Notes under the pieces: model-generated
What the model saw: only the letters and a program-made list of their open reading frames with translations
Database searches by the model: none
Told to the model about the DNA's origin: nothing
Program-made: the position numbers and the translations under genes
From: Paraburkholderia azotifigens
Lineage (GTDB): Bacteria > Pseudomonadota > Gammaproteobacteria > Burkholderiales > Burkholderiaceae
DNA: 64,000 bases
NCBI RefSeq assembly: GCF_007995085.1
Contig: NZ_VOQS01000003.1
Span: 558,001 to 622,000 of the forward strand
Reading direction: 5' to 3'
Part shown: positions 26,466 to 34,985 of the stretch, one piece after another
Layout: every line of letters starts with the position of its first letter
Numbering within the stretch: the first letter of the stretch is position 1

Positions 26466-27171
26466 GAACAAAGCACAAGCAAAAACCCCATCCCTGGAAT
26501 GCCGCTCGCTAAGCAAAAGATACGGAGCAAATAGAACAGTCATAGACAGACTGGACCTAAAGCTCGCCGCAGGCGAATTCGTAGCCATCATGGGCGACTC
26601 AGGCGTCGGCAAATCGACGCTACTCAACCTGATAGCGGGCCTGGACCGCGCCGACTCCGGCGATGTGCTGATCGACGGCACACCGATCTCCACCCTCGAC
26701 GATGACGCCGCGACGCGCCTGCGTCGCCAGAAGCTGGGCTTCGTGTTCCAGGCCTTCCACGTGCTCCCGCATCTGACGCTCGCGCAAAACGTCGCGCTGC
26801 CGCTGCTGCTGAACGGCATCGCGCCGCAACGCGCACACGACATGCTCATGGCCGTCGGTCTCGAAGGTCGCGACAACGACATGCCGCGTCAGTTGTCGGG
26901 CGGCGAACTCCAGCGCGTCGCGATTGCGCGCGCACTCGTGCATCGACCCACATTGATTCTCGCCGACGAGCCCACAGGCAATCTCGACCCCGACACCGCC
27001 CACGAAGTGCTCGCGCTGCTGCGCGAAGAAACCAGGGCGAACGGCGCGGCGACGATGATGGTGACGCACTCGGAAGCCGCCGCCGCCTTTGCCGATCGCG
27101 TACTCGTACTCAGCGACGGCAAGCTGCATCATGCAGAGATCTCGCACGCACTGCGCCCTTCGCATGAATGA
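26458..27171 (+). CDS. ABC transporter ATP-binding protein (LolD/AttE-like)
   Basis: A 237-residue ATPase of the MacB/LolD class that powers an FtsX-type permease. Walker A is GDSGVGKST (46-54), the signature LSGGE at 146-150, Walker B LILADEP at 166-172, with the switch histidine in MVTHSE. The start ATG lies inside the right terminal repeat of element copy 3, so the first three residues (MPA) are encoded by repeat sequence; AGAAGG sits 10 bases upstream. It overlaps the permease gene by 8 bases, so the two are translationally coupled. With the following AttH-like gene it forms a three-gene exporter unit of unknown substrate, probably a lipid or lipoprotein. Confidence 0.92.
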   Translation: MPANKAQAKTPSLECRSLSKRYGANRTVIDRLDLKLAAGEFVAIMGDSGVGKSTLLNLIAGLDRADSGDVLIDGTPISTLDDDAATRLRRQKLGFVFQAFHVLPHLTLAQNVALPLLLNGIAPQRAHDMLMAVGLEGRDNDMPRQLSGGELQRVAIARALVHRPTLILADEPTGNLDPDTAHEVLALLREETRANGAATMMVTHSEAAAAFADRVLVLSDGKLHHAEISHALRPSHE

Positions 27172-29749
27172 CGCCGCCATCGACGCAAACGGGCACCACC
27201 CGCAGCGCGCGCGCCACGGCCTGCGCACGCTCACCCGCTGGCTGCTCGCCGCCGAATGGCGCAGCCACAAAGGCCGCGCGCTGATCGCAATCGCGACGAT
27301 CGCGCTCGGCGTCGCGCTCGGCTATGCCGTGCAACTGATCAACAGCGCCGCGTTCAACGAGTTCTCGGCGGCGGCGCGCAGTCTGTCGGGACAGGCTGAC
27401 CTGCAGGTGCGCGGCGCACAGCCCACCTTCGACGAACACATCTATCCGCAACTCGCAACGCAGCCCGGCGTCGCGCTCGCAAGCCCCGTGCTCGAACTCG
27501 ACGTCACCGTGCCGGGCCGCACTGCGCCGCTGAAAGTGCTCGGCATCGACACGTTCCGCGCGAGCCGCATCGCGCCAGACCTGACAGGCGTGACGAACAG
27601 CGATACGCCGCTCGACGCCCTCGCCGACGACGCGATCTTCCTCTCGCCCGCCGCGCAGCAATGGCTCGGCGTGCGCGTCGGCGACGCCGTGCCGCTGCGC
27701 AGCGGCACGTCCGATGTGCGCCTGCGCGTCGCGGGCGGCATCGTCCGGGCGCGGCCCGGGCAGCGCATCGCGGTGATGGATATCGCGGCCGCGCAATGGC
27801 GCTTCGGACGCGTCGGCAAGCTGTCGCGCGTCGATCTGCAACTCGAACGCGGCGTCGATCGCGAACGCTTCAGACGCGCGTTGCAGGAGCGGCTCGGCAG
27901 CCGCTTCGCGGTGGGCGAGACGCGCGATATCGAAAGCCGCACCGACCGGCTGTCGCGCGCGTATCGGATCAATATGAACGTGCTCGCGCTCGTCGCGCTC
28001 TTCACGGGCGCGTTCCTCGTGTTCTCGACGCAGGCGCTCGGCGTCGTGCGGCGCCGCGCTCAATTCGCGATGCTGCGCGTGCTCGGCATCACGCGCACGC
28101 AGCTGCTGCGGCAGATCCTGCTCGAAGGCGCGCTGCTCGGCACGCTCGGTTCGCTCGCCGGCATCGCACTCGGGTTTGCACTCGCTTACGCCGTGCTGCG
28201 CTTTTTCGGCAGCGACCTGGGCGGCGGCTACTTCCCGGGCGTGCAGCCGGCCGTCGGCTTCGAGCCCGTCGCCAGCACGATCTTCGTCGCGCTCGGCATC
28301 GGCGTGTCGCTGCTCGGCAGTCTCGTGCCCGCGCTCGAAGCAGCGCGCGCGCATCCCGCGCCCGCGCTGAAGGCGGGCGGCGAAGAAGCCGCGCTCGGCA
28401 AGCTGTCGACGCCGTGGCCCGCGCTCCTCTGTCTCGCGCTCGGCATGGCGCTGACGCAGGCGCCGCCCGTTTTCGATGTGCCCATTGCGGGCTATCTCGC
28501 CGTCGCGTTGCTGCTGATCGGCGGCATTGCGTTGATGCCGCGCGTCACGTCGATGCTGTTTCGCGCACTGAGCCGCGCCGGCAACGGACGGCAACGCGCG
28601 CCCGTGAGCGCGCTCGCGCTTGCGCGGCTCGCGAACGCGCCGGGCCAGGCGTCGATTGCAATGGGCGGCGTGCTGTCGAGCTTCACGCTGATCGTCGCGA
28701 TGGCGATCATGGTGGCGAGCTTTCGCGTGTCGGTCGAAGACTGGCTCGCGCACCTGCTGTCCGCCGACGTCTACGTGCGCGTCGCGCCGAACGGCGACAC
28801 GGGCGGACTGAATCCTCAGCAGCAAACGATGCTCGCCGCCACGCGCGGCATCCGCCACGCGGCCTTCGCGCGCACGTCGCAGTTGACGTTCGATCCGTCG
28901 CGACCGTCCGTCGCGTTGCTCGCGCGCGAAATCGATGCCGCCGATCCGGGCGCGAATCTGCAGATCACGGGCGCGACCTTGGCGCCAACTGCATTACGCG
29001 AAGGCGAGACGCCCGTGTGGGCGTCGGAGGCGATGGTCGATCTGTATGGCTATCGCGTCGGTGAGCGGCTGACGTTGCCGATCGGCGAACGCAGCGCTCG
29101 CTTCGTCGTGGCGGGCATCTGGCGCGACTACGTGCGGCAGACGGGCGCGCTGCAGATCCGGCTCACCGACTACCGGCGTCTGACGGGCGACACGGGCGCC
29201 ACCGACGCCGCGCTCACGCTCGAACCCGGTGTAAGCGCCGCGCAGGCGATCGCCGCGTTGCGCGCGCTGCCGTTCGCCAGCGCGCTCGACTTCGCGCAGC
29301 CGGGCGAGATCCGCGCGCGCACCTTGACGATCTTCGACCGCAGCTTTGCCGTCACGTATCTGCTCGAGGCCGTGGCCATCGTGATCGGACTGTTCGGCGT
29401 CGCCGCGACGTTTTCCGCGCAGACGCTGTCGCGCTCGCGCGAGTTCGGCATGCTGCGTCACGTCGGCGTGACGCGCGGACAGATTCTCGCGTTGCTCGCG
29501 GCGGAAGGCGGCATGCTCACTGCCCTCGGCATCGCGATGGGCTGCGTGCTCGGCTTCGCGATCAGCCTGATTCTCGTGTTCGTCGTCAACCCGCAGTCGT
29601 TTCACTGGAGCATGTCGCTGCATGTGCCGTGGTTGCTGCTGTCCGCGCTCGCGTTCGTGATGCTCGCGTCGTCGTGCACGACGGCCGTGGCCGCGGGCCG
29701 CCGGGCCGTTTCCGTCGATGCCGTGCGCGCCGTCAGGGAGGATTGGTGA
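27164..29749 (+). CDS. FtsX-like ABC permease
   Basis: An 861-residue inner-membrane permease with two FtsX-type units. One N-terminal helix (ALIAIATIALGVALGYAVQLINS) leads a large periplasmic domain, then helices at about 280-420 (VLALVALFTGAFLVFSTQALG, LLGTLGSLAGIALGFALAY, IFVALGIGVSLLGSLVPAL), a second helix group near 440-530, a second periplasmic domain and a final trio (AVTYLLEAVAIVIGLFGVAATF to VDAVRAVREDW). Periplasmic domains are enlarged relative to LolC/E, as in AttF/AttG-type permeases, here fused into one protein. It overlaps the ATPase by 8 bases (ATGAATGA) and the AttH-like gene by 1 base. Confidence 0.9.
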   Translation: MNDAAIDANGHHPQRARHGLRTLTRWLLAAEWRSHKGRALIAIATIALGVALGYAVQLINSAAFNEFSAAARSLSGQADLQVRGAQPTFDEHIYPQLATQPGVALASPVLELDVTVPGRTAPLKVLGIDTFRASRIAPDLTGVTNSDTPLDALADDAIFLSPAAQQWLGVRVGDAVPLRSGTSDVRLRVAGGIVRARPGQRIAVMDIAAAQWRFGRVGKLSRVDLQLERGVDRERFRRALQERLGSRFAVGETRDIESRTDRLSRAYRINMNVLALVALFTGAFLVFSTQALGVVRRRAQFAMLRVLGITRTQLLRQILLEGALLGTLGSLAGIALGFALAYAVLRFFGSDLGGGYFPGVQPAVGFEPVASTIFVALGIGVSLLGSLVPALEAARAHPAPALKAGGEEAALGKLSTPWPALLCLALGMALTQAPPVFDVPIAGYLAVALLLIGGIALMPRVTSMLFRALSRAGNGRQRAPVSALALARLANAPGQASIAMGGVLSSFTLIVAMAIMVASFRVSVEDWLAHLLSADVYVRVAPNGDTGGLNPQQQTMLAATRGIRHAAFARTSQLTFDPSRPSVALLAREIDAADPGANLQITGATLAPTALREGETPVWASEAMVDLYGYRVGERLTLPIGERSARFVVAGIWRDYVRQTGALQIRLTDYRRLTGDTGATDAALTLEPGVSAAQAIAALRALPFASALDFAQPGEIRARTLTIFDRSFAVTYLLEAVAIVIGLFGVAATFSAQTLSRSREFGMLRHVGVTRGQILALLAAEGGMLTALGIAMGCVLGFAISLILVFVVNPQSFHWSMSLHVPWLLLSALAFVMLASSCTTAVAAGRRAVSVDAVRAVREDW

Positions 29750-30858
29750 TGCTGCGCCTTCTCGTTCCGTTCACGCTTGCCGGCCTGTTCGGCGTGTCCG
29801 CTGCGCTCGCGGCGCAACCGCAGTTCGCCGCTGTCTTGCCGGGCAAGACCATCGAATTGCCTCGCGACACGGGCGCGCATCCCGCGTTTCGCACCGAATG
29901 GTGGTACGCAACGGGCTGGCTCGACACGCCCGATCATCAGCCGCTCGGTTTTCAGATCACGTTCTTCCGTTCCGCGACGGGCCATCCGGCCAACGATCCG
30001 AGCGCGTTCGCGCCGACGCAGTTGATCATCGCGCACGCCGCGCTCAGCGATCCGAAGCTCGGCCGGCTCGCACACGATCAGAAGATCGCGCGACAAGGCT
30101 TCGGACTCGCTTACGCGAAGGCCGGCAACACCGATGTCCAGCTCGACACCTGGCGCATGGTCCGGGCGCCCGACGGCCACTACGACGTGACCGCCGATGC
30201 CGCAGGCTTCGCACTGCACCTGACGTTCACGCCGACGCAGGCGCCGCTGCTTCAGGGCGACAACGGCTATTCGCGCAAGGGACCGCTGGCGTCACAGGCG
30301 AGCTACTACTACAGCGAGCCGCAATTGCGCGTCACAGGCAGCGTCACGCGCCCCGCCGCCGGTGGTGCGAGCCGCATCGCCACGCCGACGCCCGTCACGG
30401 GCAGCGCGTGGCTCGATCACGAATGGTCGAGCACGCTGCTCGCAGCGGATGCCGTCGGCTGGGACTGGCTCGGAGCGAACCTGTCGGACGGCGCGGCGCT
30501 GATGGCGTTCAAGGTGCGCGCCGCCGACGGCCACGCGGTGTGGGCGCACGCCGCGCTGCGTAGCGCCGACGGGCAGATCACGCAATTCGGTCCCGGCGAT
30601 GTCGATTTCTCGCCGACGCGCCAATGGCGCTCGCCGCGCACGGGCACGCAGTATCCCGTGGCGACCGTCGTCCGTACGGGCGAGACCCGCTGGCAACTTG
30701 CACCGCTGCTGGACGACCAGGAGCTGGATTCGCGCGAATCGACGGGTGCGCTGTACTGGGAAGGCGCCGTCACTGTGAATCGCGACGGAAAACCGGCGGG
30801 AAACGGCTATCTCGAACTGACCGGCTACGGTAAAAAACTCACGCTCGAACGGCGCTAA
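29749..30858 (+). CDS. AttH/CrtC-like lipocalin-domain protein
   Basis: A 369-residue secreted protein of the AttH/CrtC family, double lipocalin-like beta barrels. A signal peptide (LLVPFTLAGLFGVSAALA) precedes the family start LPRDTGAHPAFRTEWWYATGWLD with its EWWY motif. Further conserved elements are YYYSEPQLRVTGSV, GSAWLDHEWSS and VGWDWLGANLSDG, and the C-terminal TGALYWEGAVTV. Its start overlaps the permease stop by one base. In Agrobacterium the att genes group an ABC exporter with AttH; here the same trio suggests the protein receives or carries a hydrophobic substrate exported by the ABC pair. Hydratase activity as in CrtC is less likely given the export context. Confidence 0.88.
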   Translation: MLRLLVPFTLAGLFGVSAALAAQPQFAAVLPGKTIELPRDTGAHPAFRTEWWYATGWLDTPDHQPLGFQITFFRSATGHPANDPSAFAPTQLIIAHAALSDPKLGRLAHDQKIARQGFGLAYAKAGNTDVQLDTWRMVRAPDGHYDVTADAAGFALHLTFTPTQAPLLQGDNGYSRKGPLASQASYYYSEPQLRVTGSVTRPAAGGASRIATPTPVTGSAWLDHEWSSTLLAADAVGWDWLGANLSDGAALMAFKVRAADGHAVWAHAALRSADGQITQFGPGDVDFSPTRQWRSPRTGTQYPVATVVRTGETRWQLAPLLDDQELDSRESTGALYWEGAVTVNRDGKPAGNGYLELTGYGKKLTLERR

Positions 30859-31013
30859 GGCCCGCCCGCATTGAAACCAAGGGTTAACCCTGAATAATGG
30901 AAAAGTCACTTCCACCGGGAGGTCTTAATCTTAAGCGGCTACATACCTACACTGACTTCACACTGATTGCGAGCAGGGCTGTTCGCAAAGTCAAAGCAAA
31001 GTCGGAGGTCATC

Positions 31014-31325
31014 ATGAAGTCGCTCATCAAGGCTGTTGCCATCGCTGCCGTGCTCGCTATCCCCGCTGTGTCGTTCGCCCAGTCCAACCAGCCGATCACC
31101 CGCGCGCAGGTTCGCGCCGAACTGGTTCAGCTGGAAAAGGCCGGCTATCGTCCGGGCGCAGGCACGGAAGCGCACTATCCCGATGAACTGCAGGCCGCGC
31201 AGGCGCGCGTGAACGCGGAGAACGGCGCAGCGAGCGGCTACGGCGGCGTCGCGAATGGCGTGTCGCAATCGGGCCGGCCGGGCGTGTCGGCCGCGGACTG
31301 GAACGCGATGTACAACCATCCGTAA
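31014..31325 (+). CDS. DUF4148 periplasmic small protein
   Basis: A 103-residue second DUF4148 protein. Signal peptide MKSLIKAVAIAAVLAIPAVS, cleaved after SFA, then ITRAQVRAELVQLEKAGYRPG and YPDELQAAQARV, the same family blocks as in the protein at 1161. The C-terminal part is Gly/Ser-rich and ends DWNAMYNHP. CGGAGG lies 6 bases before ATG. It is monocistronic and converges with the sorbosone-dehydrogenase-like gene. Confidence 0.85.
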   Translation: MKSLIKAVAIAAVLAIPAVSFAQSNQPITRAQVRAELVQLEKAGYRPGAGTEAHYPDELQAAQARVNAENGAASGYGGVANGVSQSGRPGVSAADWNAMYNHP

Positions 31326-31356
31326 CTCGCGCACCTTCGTAGAGTCCGATCCGCCG

Positions 31357-32685
31357 TTACTTCGCGCCCGCCGTTCCCGTCGCGGGCGCGACTCGCCAGA
31401 CCGTGTTGCCGACGTCGTCGGCAACCAGCAGCGCACCGCGCGCATCGAGCGCGACGCCGACGGGCCGCCCGAGTGCGTGCCCGTCCGGCGTCAGAAAGCC
31501 GCTTAGAAAATCTTCCGGGCCGCCCGCGGGCTCACCGTTCCGGAAGGGCACGAAAATCACCTTGTATCCCGCGTACGGCCTTCTGTTCCACGAGCCGTGC
31601 TGACCGACGAAGGCGCCGCCGCGATAGCGATCCGGAAACAGCTTGCCGTCGTAAAACGCAAGTCCCAGCGACGCCGTGTGATTGCCCAGCGCGTAATCAG
31701 GCGCAATGGCCCGCGCGACCCTATCCGGGTTCTGCGGCTTCACGCGCGTATCGACGTGCGCGCCGTAGTAGCTGAACGGAAAGCCGTAGAACGCGCCCTC
31801 CTTCACCGACGTCATGTAATCGGGCACGAGGTTGTTGCCGAGTTCGTCGCGTTCGTTGACGGCCGTCCACAGCGCGCCCGATTGCGGTTGCCACGCCATG
31901 CCATTTGGATTGCGCAGTCCCGTTGCGTAGGGACGCAGCGTGCCGCTCGCGATATCGAATTCGACGATGCGCGCGCGATCCGCTTCCGCGTCGAGGCCGT
32001 TCTCGGCGGCATTGCTGTTCGAGCCGACCGTGATGTAGAGCCGCTTGCCGTCGCGGCTCGCGAGGATATTCTTCGTCCAGTGATGGTTGATCGGTCCGGC
32101 AGGCAGATCCACAACCTTTACGCCTTGCGACGCGATGCGCGTCTCACCCGTGGCGTAATCGAAGCGCAGCAGCGCGTCCGTATCGGCGACATACAGCTGG
32201 TTGCCGATCAGCGCCATCCCGAAAGGCGAATGCAGATTCTCGATGAACACATTTTGCGTCTCCGCAATGCCGTCGCCATCGGCGTCGCGCAGCAGCACGA
32301 TCCGGTCGGGGCTCGGAACGCCCGCGCCCGCGCGCTTCATGAACTGCTTCGTGATCCAGCCGACGATGCCGCGCCCTTCGTCATGCGGCTGCGGCGTGTT
32401 GCTCTCGGCGACCAGCACGTCGCCGTTCGGCAGTGTGTAGAGCCAGCGCGGATGCTGCAGATTCGCCGCGAACGGCGTCACTGCGAAGCCGGGCGGCGCC
32501 GTCGGATGGGAGCCTGCCGGACGCGCTTCGACGGGCGCAACGTGGACTGTCGGCACGAGCGAGGTGTCGGGCGCGGGCAGTGTCGGCGATGGGCCGAAGC
32601 TCGCTTCTTCAGGCGCAGTCGATGGCGTGGCGCACGCGGCGAGCGGGATGACGAGGATTGCGATCAGAGTCGGACGAACGCGCAT
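31357..32685 (-). CDS. Sorbosone dehydrogenase-type lipoprotein
   Basis: A 442-residue six-bladed beta-propeller of the PQQ-type glucose/sorbosone dehydrogenase superfamily. The N-terminus is a lipoprotein signal with lipobox LAAC (Cys18), so it is membrane-anchored in the periplasm. Family blocks: [93 protein letters not shown] and [26 protein letters not shown]. It would oxidise an aldose or related substrate and pass electrons to the respiratory chain if PQQ is available. No PQQ genes are in the window, and related proteins exist whose activity is unknown. Confidence 0.87.
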   Translation of the reverse strand: MRVRPTLIAILVIPLAACATPSTAPEEASFGPSPTLPAPDTSLVPTVHVAPVEARPAGSHPTAPPGFAVTPFAANLQHPRWLYTLPNGDVLVAESNTPQPHDEGRGIVGWITKQFMKRAGAGVPSPDRIVLLRDADGDGIAETQNVFIENLHSPFGMALIGNQLYVADTDALLRFDYATGETRIASQGVKVVDLPAGPINHHWTKNILASRDGKRLYITVGSNSNAAENGLDAEADRARIVEFDIASGTLRPYATGLRNPNGMAWQPQSGALWTAVNERDELGNNLVPDYMTSVKEGAFYGFPFSYYGAHVDTRVKPQNPDRVARAIAPDYALGNHTASLGLAFYDGKLFPDRYRGGAFVGQHGSWNRRPYAGYKVIFVPFRNGEPAGGPEDFLSGFLTPDGHALGRPVGVALDARGALLVADDVGNTVWRVAPATGTAGAK

Positions 32686-32744
32686 GGAAACTCCAGCGTC
32701 GATGCAAACAGTATCTGCTCAGCAAACGTCTTGCCCGAGGGTGG

Positions 32745-32809
32745 CTATCCACAGAAATTGTGGAGAGGCTTGTGGACAAGCTTGGGGTAGCTGGGGTAAG
32801 TCCTTGATG
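32745..32809. repeat. CCACAG-type extragenic repeat, copy 1
   Basis: About 65 bases sharing CTATCCACAG at the left and AAGTCCTTGATG at 32798-32809, 49 bases from the CCACAG. The copy at 34749 has the same two blocks with the same 49-base spacing. It lies in the otherwise empty 313-bp gap between the sorbosone-dehydrogenase-like and hcp genes. Confidence 0.65.
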
Positions 32810-32998
32810 TGGATAGCTTTGTGTGGTGCGGTGCAGAGCGGGTCATGACGACGGTCGGGCGTGGGCCGGGTGGGGGGCGCGTCGTGTGCGACTACACGAC
32901 GGTAGCGCCCGTGCCGCTCTCGACTGCCGTGCCGACGCGCCTGGCATTTGGGCGACGCGCGTCATTCGCGATGAGAGTTCCTCTTTGGGAGATAAAGC

Positions 32999-33475
32999 TC
33001 ACGCGGCCTGATTCTGCTTCACGTCGATCAATCCGGTGACAACTCCCGCACTGCCACCCAATTGATTCTGCACAATGTACTCCTGCTTCATGCGAGCAAA
33101 CGAAAGCGAGACCGTTTCGATTGAATTTGCAGCATCGACGGAGGGCCATACCTTCGTGATAACGACGTCGTACATGGTGAGCCGATAGTATTCGAACGGC
33201 AGCCCGCCGGCCTTGCGCATCGTGAGTTTTACATCAGGAATGTGCCGTCCTTGCGCAGCATAGACTGCCAGATTGGGCGACGCGCGATCCAGTTCATGTC
33301 TGAACGTGAGATCGGACACGGAAGCCTTGCCCGCACCGCCGCCGGAGCCGGAGTGCATGGCGGAGTTCTGCTCTATTGACATTTCCCAATGAACAACCTC
33401 AATCGCATTCGTGAAGGTCGCATCCTGCGACTCCCCGTCAATGCCTTTGAACTGAATGAAAATATCTGAAGCCAT
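32999..33475 (-). CDS. hcp: Type VI secretion Hcp-family protein
   Basis: A 158-residue Hcp, the hexameric ring protein that stacks into the type VI secretion tube and carries effectors. The family start MASDIFIQFKGIDGESQDATF, then EVVHWEMSIEQNSAMHSGSGGGAGKASVSDLTFRHELDRASPNL, and the conserved block FEYYRLTMYDVVITKVWP are all present. AAAGGA lies before ATG 33475. It is the last gene of a three-gene unit, 11 bp after the candidate immunity gene. No tss core genes are in the window, so this is an orphan cargo locus that would rely on a secretion machine elsewhere. Confidence 0.92.
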   Translation of the reverse strand: MASDIFIQFKGIDGESQDATFTNAIEVVHWEMSIEQNSAMHSGSGGGAGKASVSDLTFRHELDRASPNLAVYAAQGRHIPDVKLTMRKAGGLPFEYYRLTMYDVVITKVWPSVDAANSIETVSLSFARMKQEYIVQNQLGGSAGVVTGLIDVKQNQAA

Positions 33476-33486
33476 CGAACAATCCT

Positions 33487-33801
33487 TTAACCTTGACCAG
33501 ACGAATTGAGTGTGCGGCGGACAAATCGCATGGCGATTCTGTAAAGCGTGATGACAACGATGGCAATGATGATCCAGCACGCAACGAGCGAGAAAAGCAT
33601 AGAGAGGATGCTTATATCGTCTGGGTCACGAAGATCTGCGTTCCCGGTGTGATCCAGCACAAAACGCATCGAGTCGTACATCCATATAGGCATTTCGTAG
33701 AAAATGCCATACGCGAGGTATCGTGCGAGACAGACGCCTCCGATAAAAATCACTAACGCTAATGCGACCACATGCGCCGCAACCAGCACCTTACGTTTCA
33801 T
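33487..33801 (-). CDS. Candidate membrane immunity protein
   Basis: A 104-residue inner-membrane protein with two clear hydrophobic helices: VLVAAHVVALALVIFIGGVCLARYL near the N-terminus and ILSMLFSLVACWIIIAIVVITLYRIA near the C-terminus, with a periplasmic-looking acidic loop between them (DHTGNADLRDPDD). I do not recognise a family. The start ATG 33801 overlaps the effector gene's stop (ATGA), which means coupled translation, as is usual for toxin-immunity pairs. With a peptidoglycan-targeting effector, an immunity protein exposing a loop to the periplasm makes sense. The role is inferred from position and topology. Confidence 0.65.
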   Translation of the reverse strand: MKRKVLVAAHVVALALVIFIGGVCLARYLAYGIFYEMPIWMYDSMRFVLDHTGNADLRDPDDISILSMLFSLVACWIIIAIVVITLYRIAMRFVRRTLNSSGQG

Positions 33802-34280
33802 TTGACCTCGATCCATCCGTAAGCCTTCAGATTCGAACCCGGAACCGGTAGGCGAGCCGGGCTTCGTCGGATAAATCTCTGCAACGACTCGAATTCCGCT
33901 GGATTGACGAGTGTAATGCACCCTTCGCTCACCCTGTGTGGGCCTTCGGGATGAAGTCTGAAATTCCCCCGACGAACACCATCGATCATGGTCGTGTCAC
34001 CTGTGCGCGGGTTCCACAACGAAAACCAGCTACGATGATCTGTCGTGACGTGCATGAGTGGACCCACTGTGTCGTAGACCGCGCCCAGCATGCCGCCCGA
34101 TTCGCGATCAACGATGTAGTACGTCCCCGGAGGAATCGGGCCGATCTTCGGCGTAGCGACCCGATCAGGATTGTCGCGACCGTCCATTTGACCCGAGTAC
34201 GCTTCAACCGTGCCGTAGCCTTCGCATACGAGCGTCGAGGTGTCCTTCCGGTTAAGAGTGAACGTGCAATGTACCGGCAT
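33798..34280 (-). CDS. Tlde1-like (DUF2778) L,D-transpeptidase effector
   Basis: A 160-residue protein with the DUF2778 fold that I associate with Tlde1-type type VI effectors, which act on target-cell peptidoglycan. The catalytic motif of L,D-transpeptidases is visible as His110-x2-Gly113 and Ser118-Glu-Gly-Cys121 (HPEGPHRVSEGC), with Cys121 the nucleophile. The N-terminus resembles other members (MPVHCTFTLNRKDTSTLVCEG) and the middle has PKIGPIPPGTYYIVDR. There is no signal peptide, as expected for cargo loaded on Hcp. It is first in the unit effector-immunity-hcp. Base composition of this unit is lower in GC than its flanks, suggesting acquisition. Confidence 0.82.
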   Translation of the reverse strand: MPVHCTFTLNRKDTSTLVCEGYGTVEAYSGQMDGRDNPDRVATPKIGPIPPGTYYIVDRESGGMLGAVYDTVGPLMHVTTDHRSWFSLWNPRTGDTTMIDGVRRGNFRLHPEGPHRVSEGCITLVNPAEFESLQRFIRRSPARLPVPGSNLKAYGWIEVK

Positions 34281-34748
34281 CCTGGGTCCTTACGTGTGCG
34301 CGAGCCGAGTTGAAAAAAGGGCCCGCGATGCCAATCCAGGCAACATAACGGGTTCTCGCTGCGCCCTGCCGTTTGAATAGTATTACGAAGTATTCTTAAA
34401 GAACAATCGCGCGGGATAAGACAGTTATAGCCACCTGCTCGCGTTCGACAATCACACCCTGTGATTTTTCTTCCCCCGCATCAATTCCGCACCCGCGGGG
34501 GCGAGCGGCAAAACCGGCGCGTGGCCGATCCGTTCGAACAGTAACCAGATGATGTCCTGCAAAAAGCGGCACAGCGTCAGACGTTTTTTGCCTTCGCATC
34601 GCGCCCCGTCGCCGGTTCCGAGGTTGTGCGGTCACGTCCGGGGAATCATGGGGAACGCGTGCGGATTACGGGGAATTCCCCTTCCCCAGCATCTCTCCCG
34701 AACTGGTTGCGAACCCCTGTTCTGCATAGCGCTCGCGCATTTCAAGTC

Positions 34749-34813
34749 TTATCCACAGTTTCCGTGGAGAAGCCTGTGGGTATCCTGCGCAAGACTCACA
34801 CAAGTCCTTGATG
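34749..34813. repeat. TTATCCACAG extragenic repeat, copy 2
   Basis: Begins with TTATCCACA (34749-34757), identical to the DnaA-box consensus. CCACAG (34753-34758) can pair with CTGTGG (34774-34779), and AAGTCCTTGATG ends it (34802-34813). Homologous to the copy at 32745 with identical internal spacing. Confidence 0.7.
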
Positions 34814-34877
34814 CGATTGGGATTGAACGTGCTGCCCCGCTGCGCCGAATCATCATCACAGCAACCAGGGCCGACCG

Positions 34878-34913
34878 TTATCCACAGTTTCCGTGGGTAA
34901 CCCTGTGGACAAC
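34878..34913. repeat. TTATCCACAG extragenic repeat, copy 3 (short)
   Basis: TTATCCACAGTTTCCGTGG (34878-34896) is identical to copy 2, and CCACAG (34882-34887) can pair with CTGTGG (34903-34908). The AAGTCCTTGATG tail is missing. It lies 73 bp from the stop of the TAXI-family gene. Confidence 0.65.
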
Positions 34914-34985
34914 ACCAGGACTCGACGCCCATCTACCTGACGCATCAGGACTTTACATCGCATCGCCATCGGGCAGCACCGCGCA

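Larger units (their letters stand above)
34281..34985. other. 700-bp gene-free region with extragenic repeats
   Basis: No coding frame of native character. It holds two TTATCCACAG repeats (34749 and 34878), a GGGGAATTCCCC-like palindrome near 34671-34682 and the promoter region of the type VI effector gene near 34300-34400, which is AT-rich. Confidence 0.5.

Noticed and set aside
31597..32790. A 397-codon plus-strand frame opposite the sorbosone-dehydrogenase-like gene
   Set aside because: It is the mirror of a gene with clear family motifs, is Arg/Ala-rich without domain character, and is typical of long antisense frames in high-GC DNA.
34749..34913. A possible origin of replication because of the TTATCCACA boxes
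   Set aside because: No dnaA, dnaN, gidA or parAB genes nearby, no AT-rich unwinding region, and the boxes belong to dispersed repeats also found at 32745.
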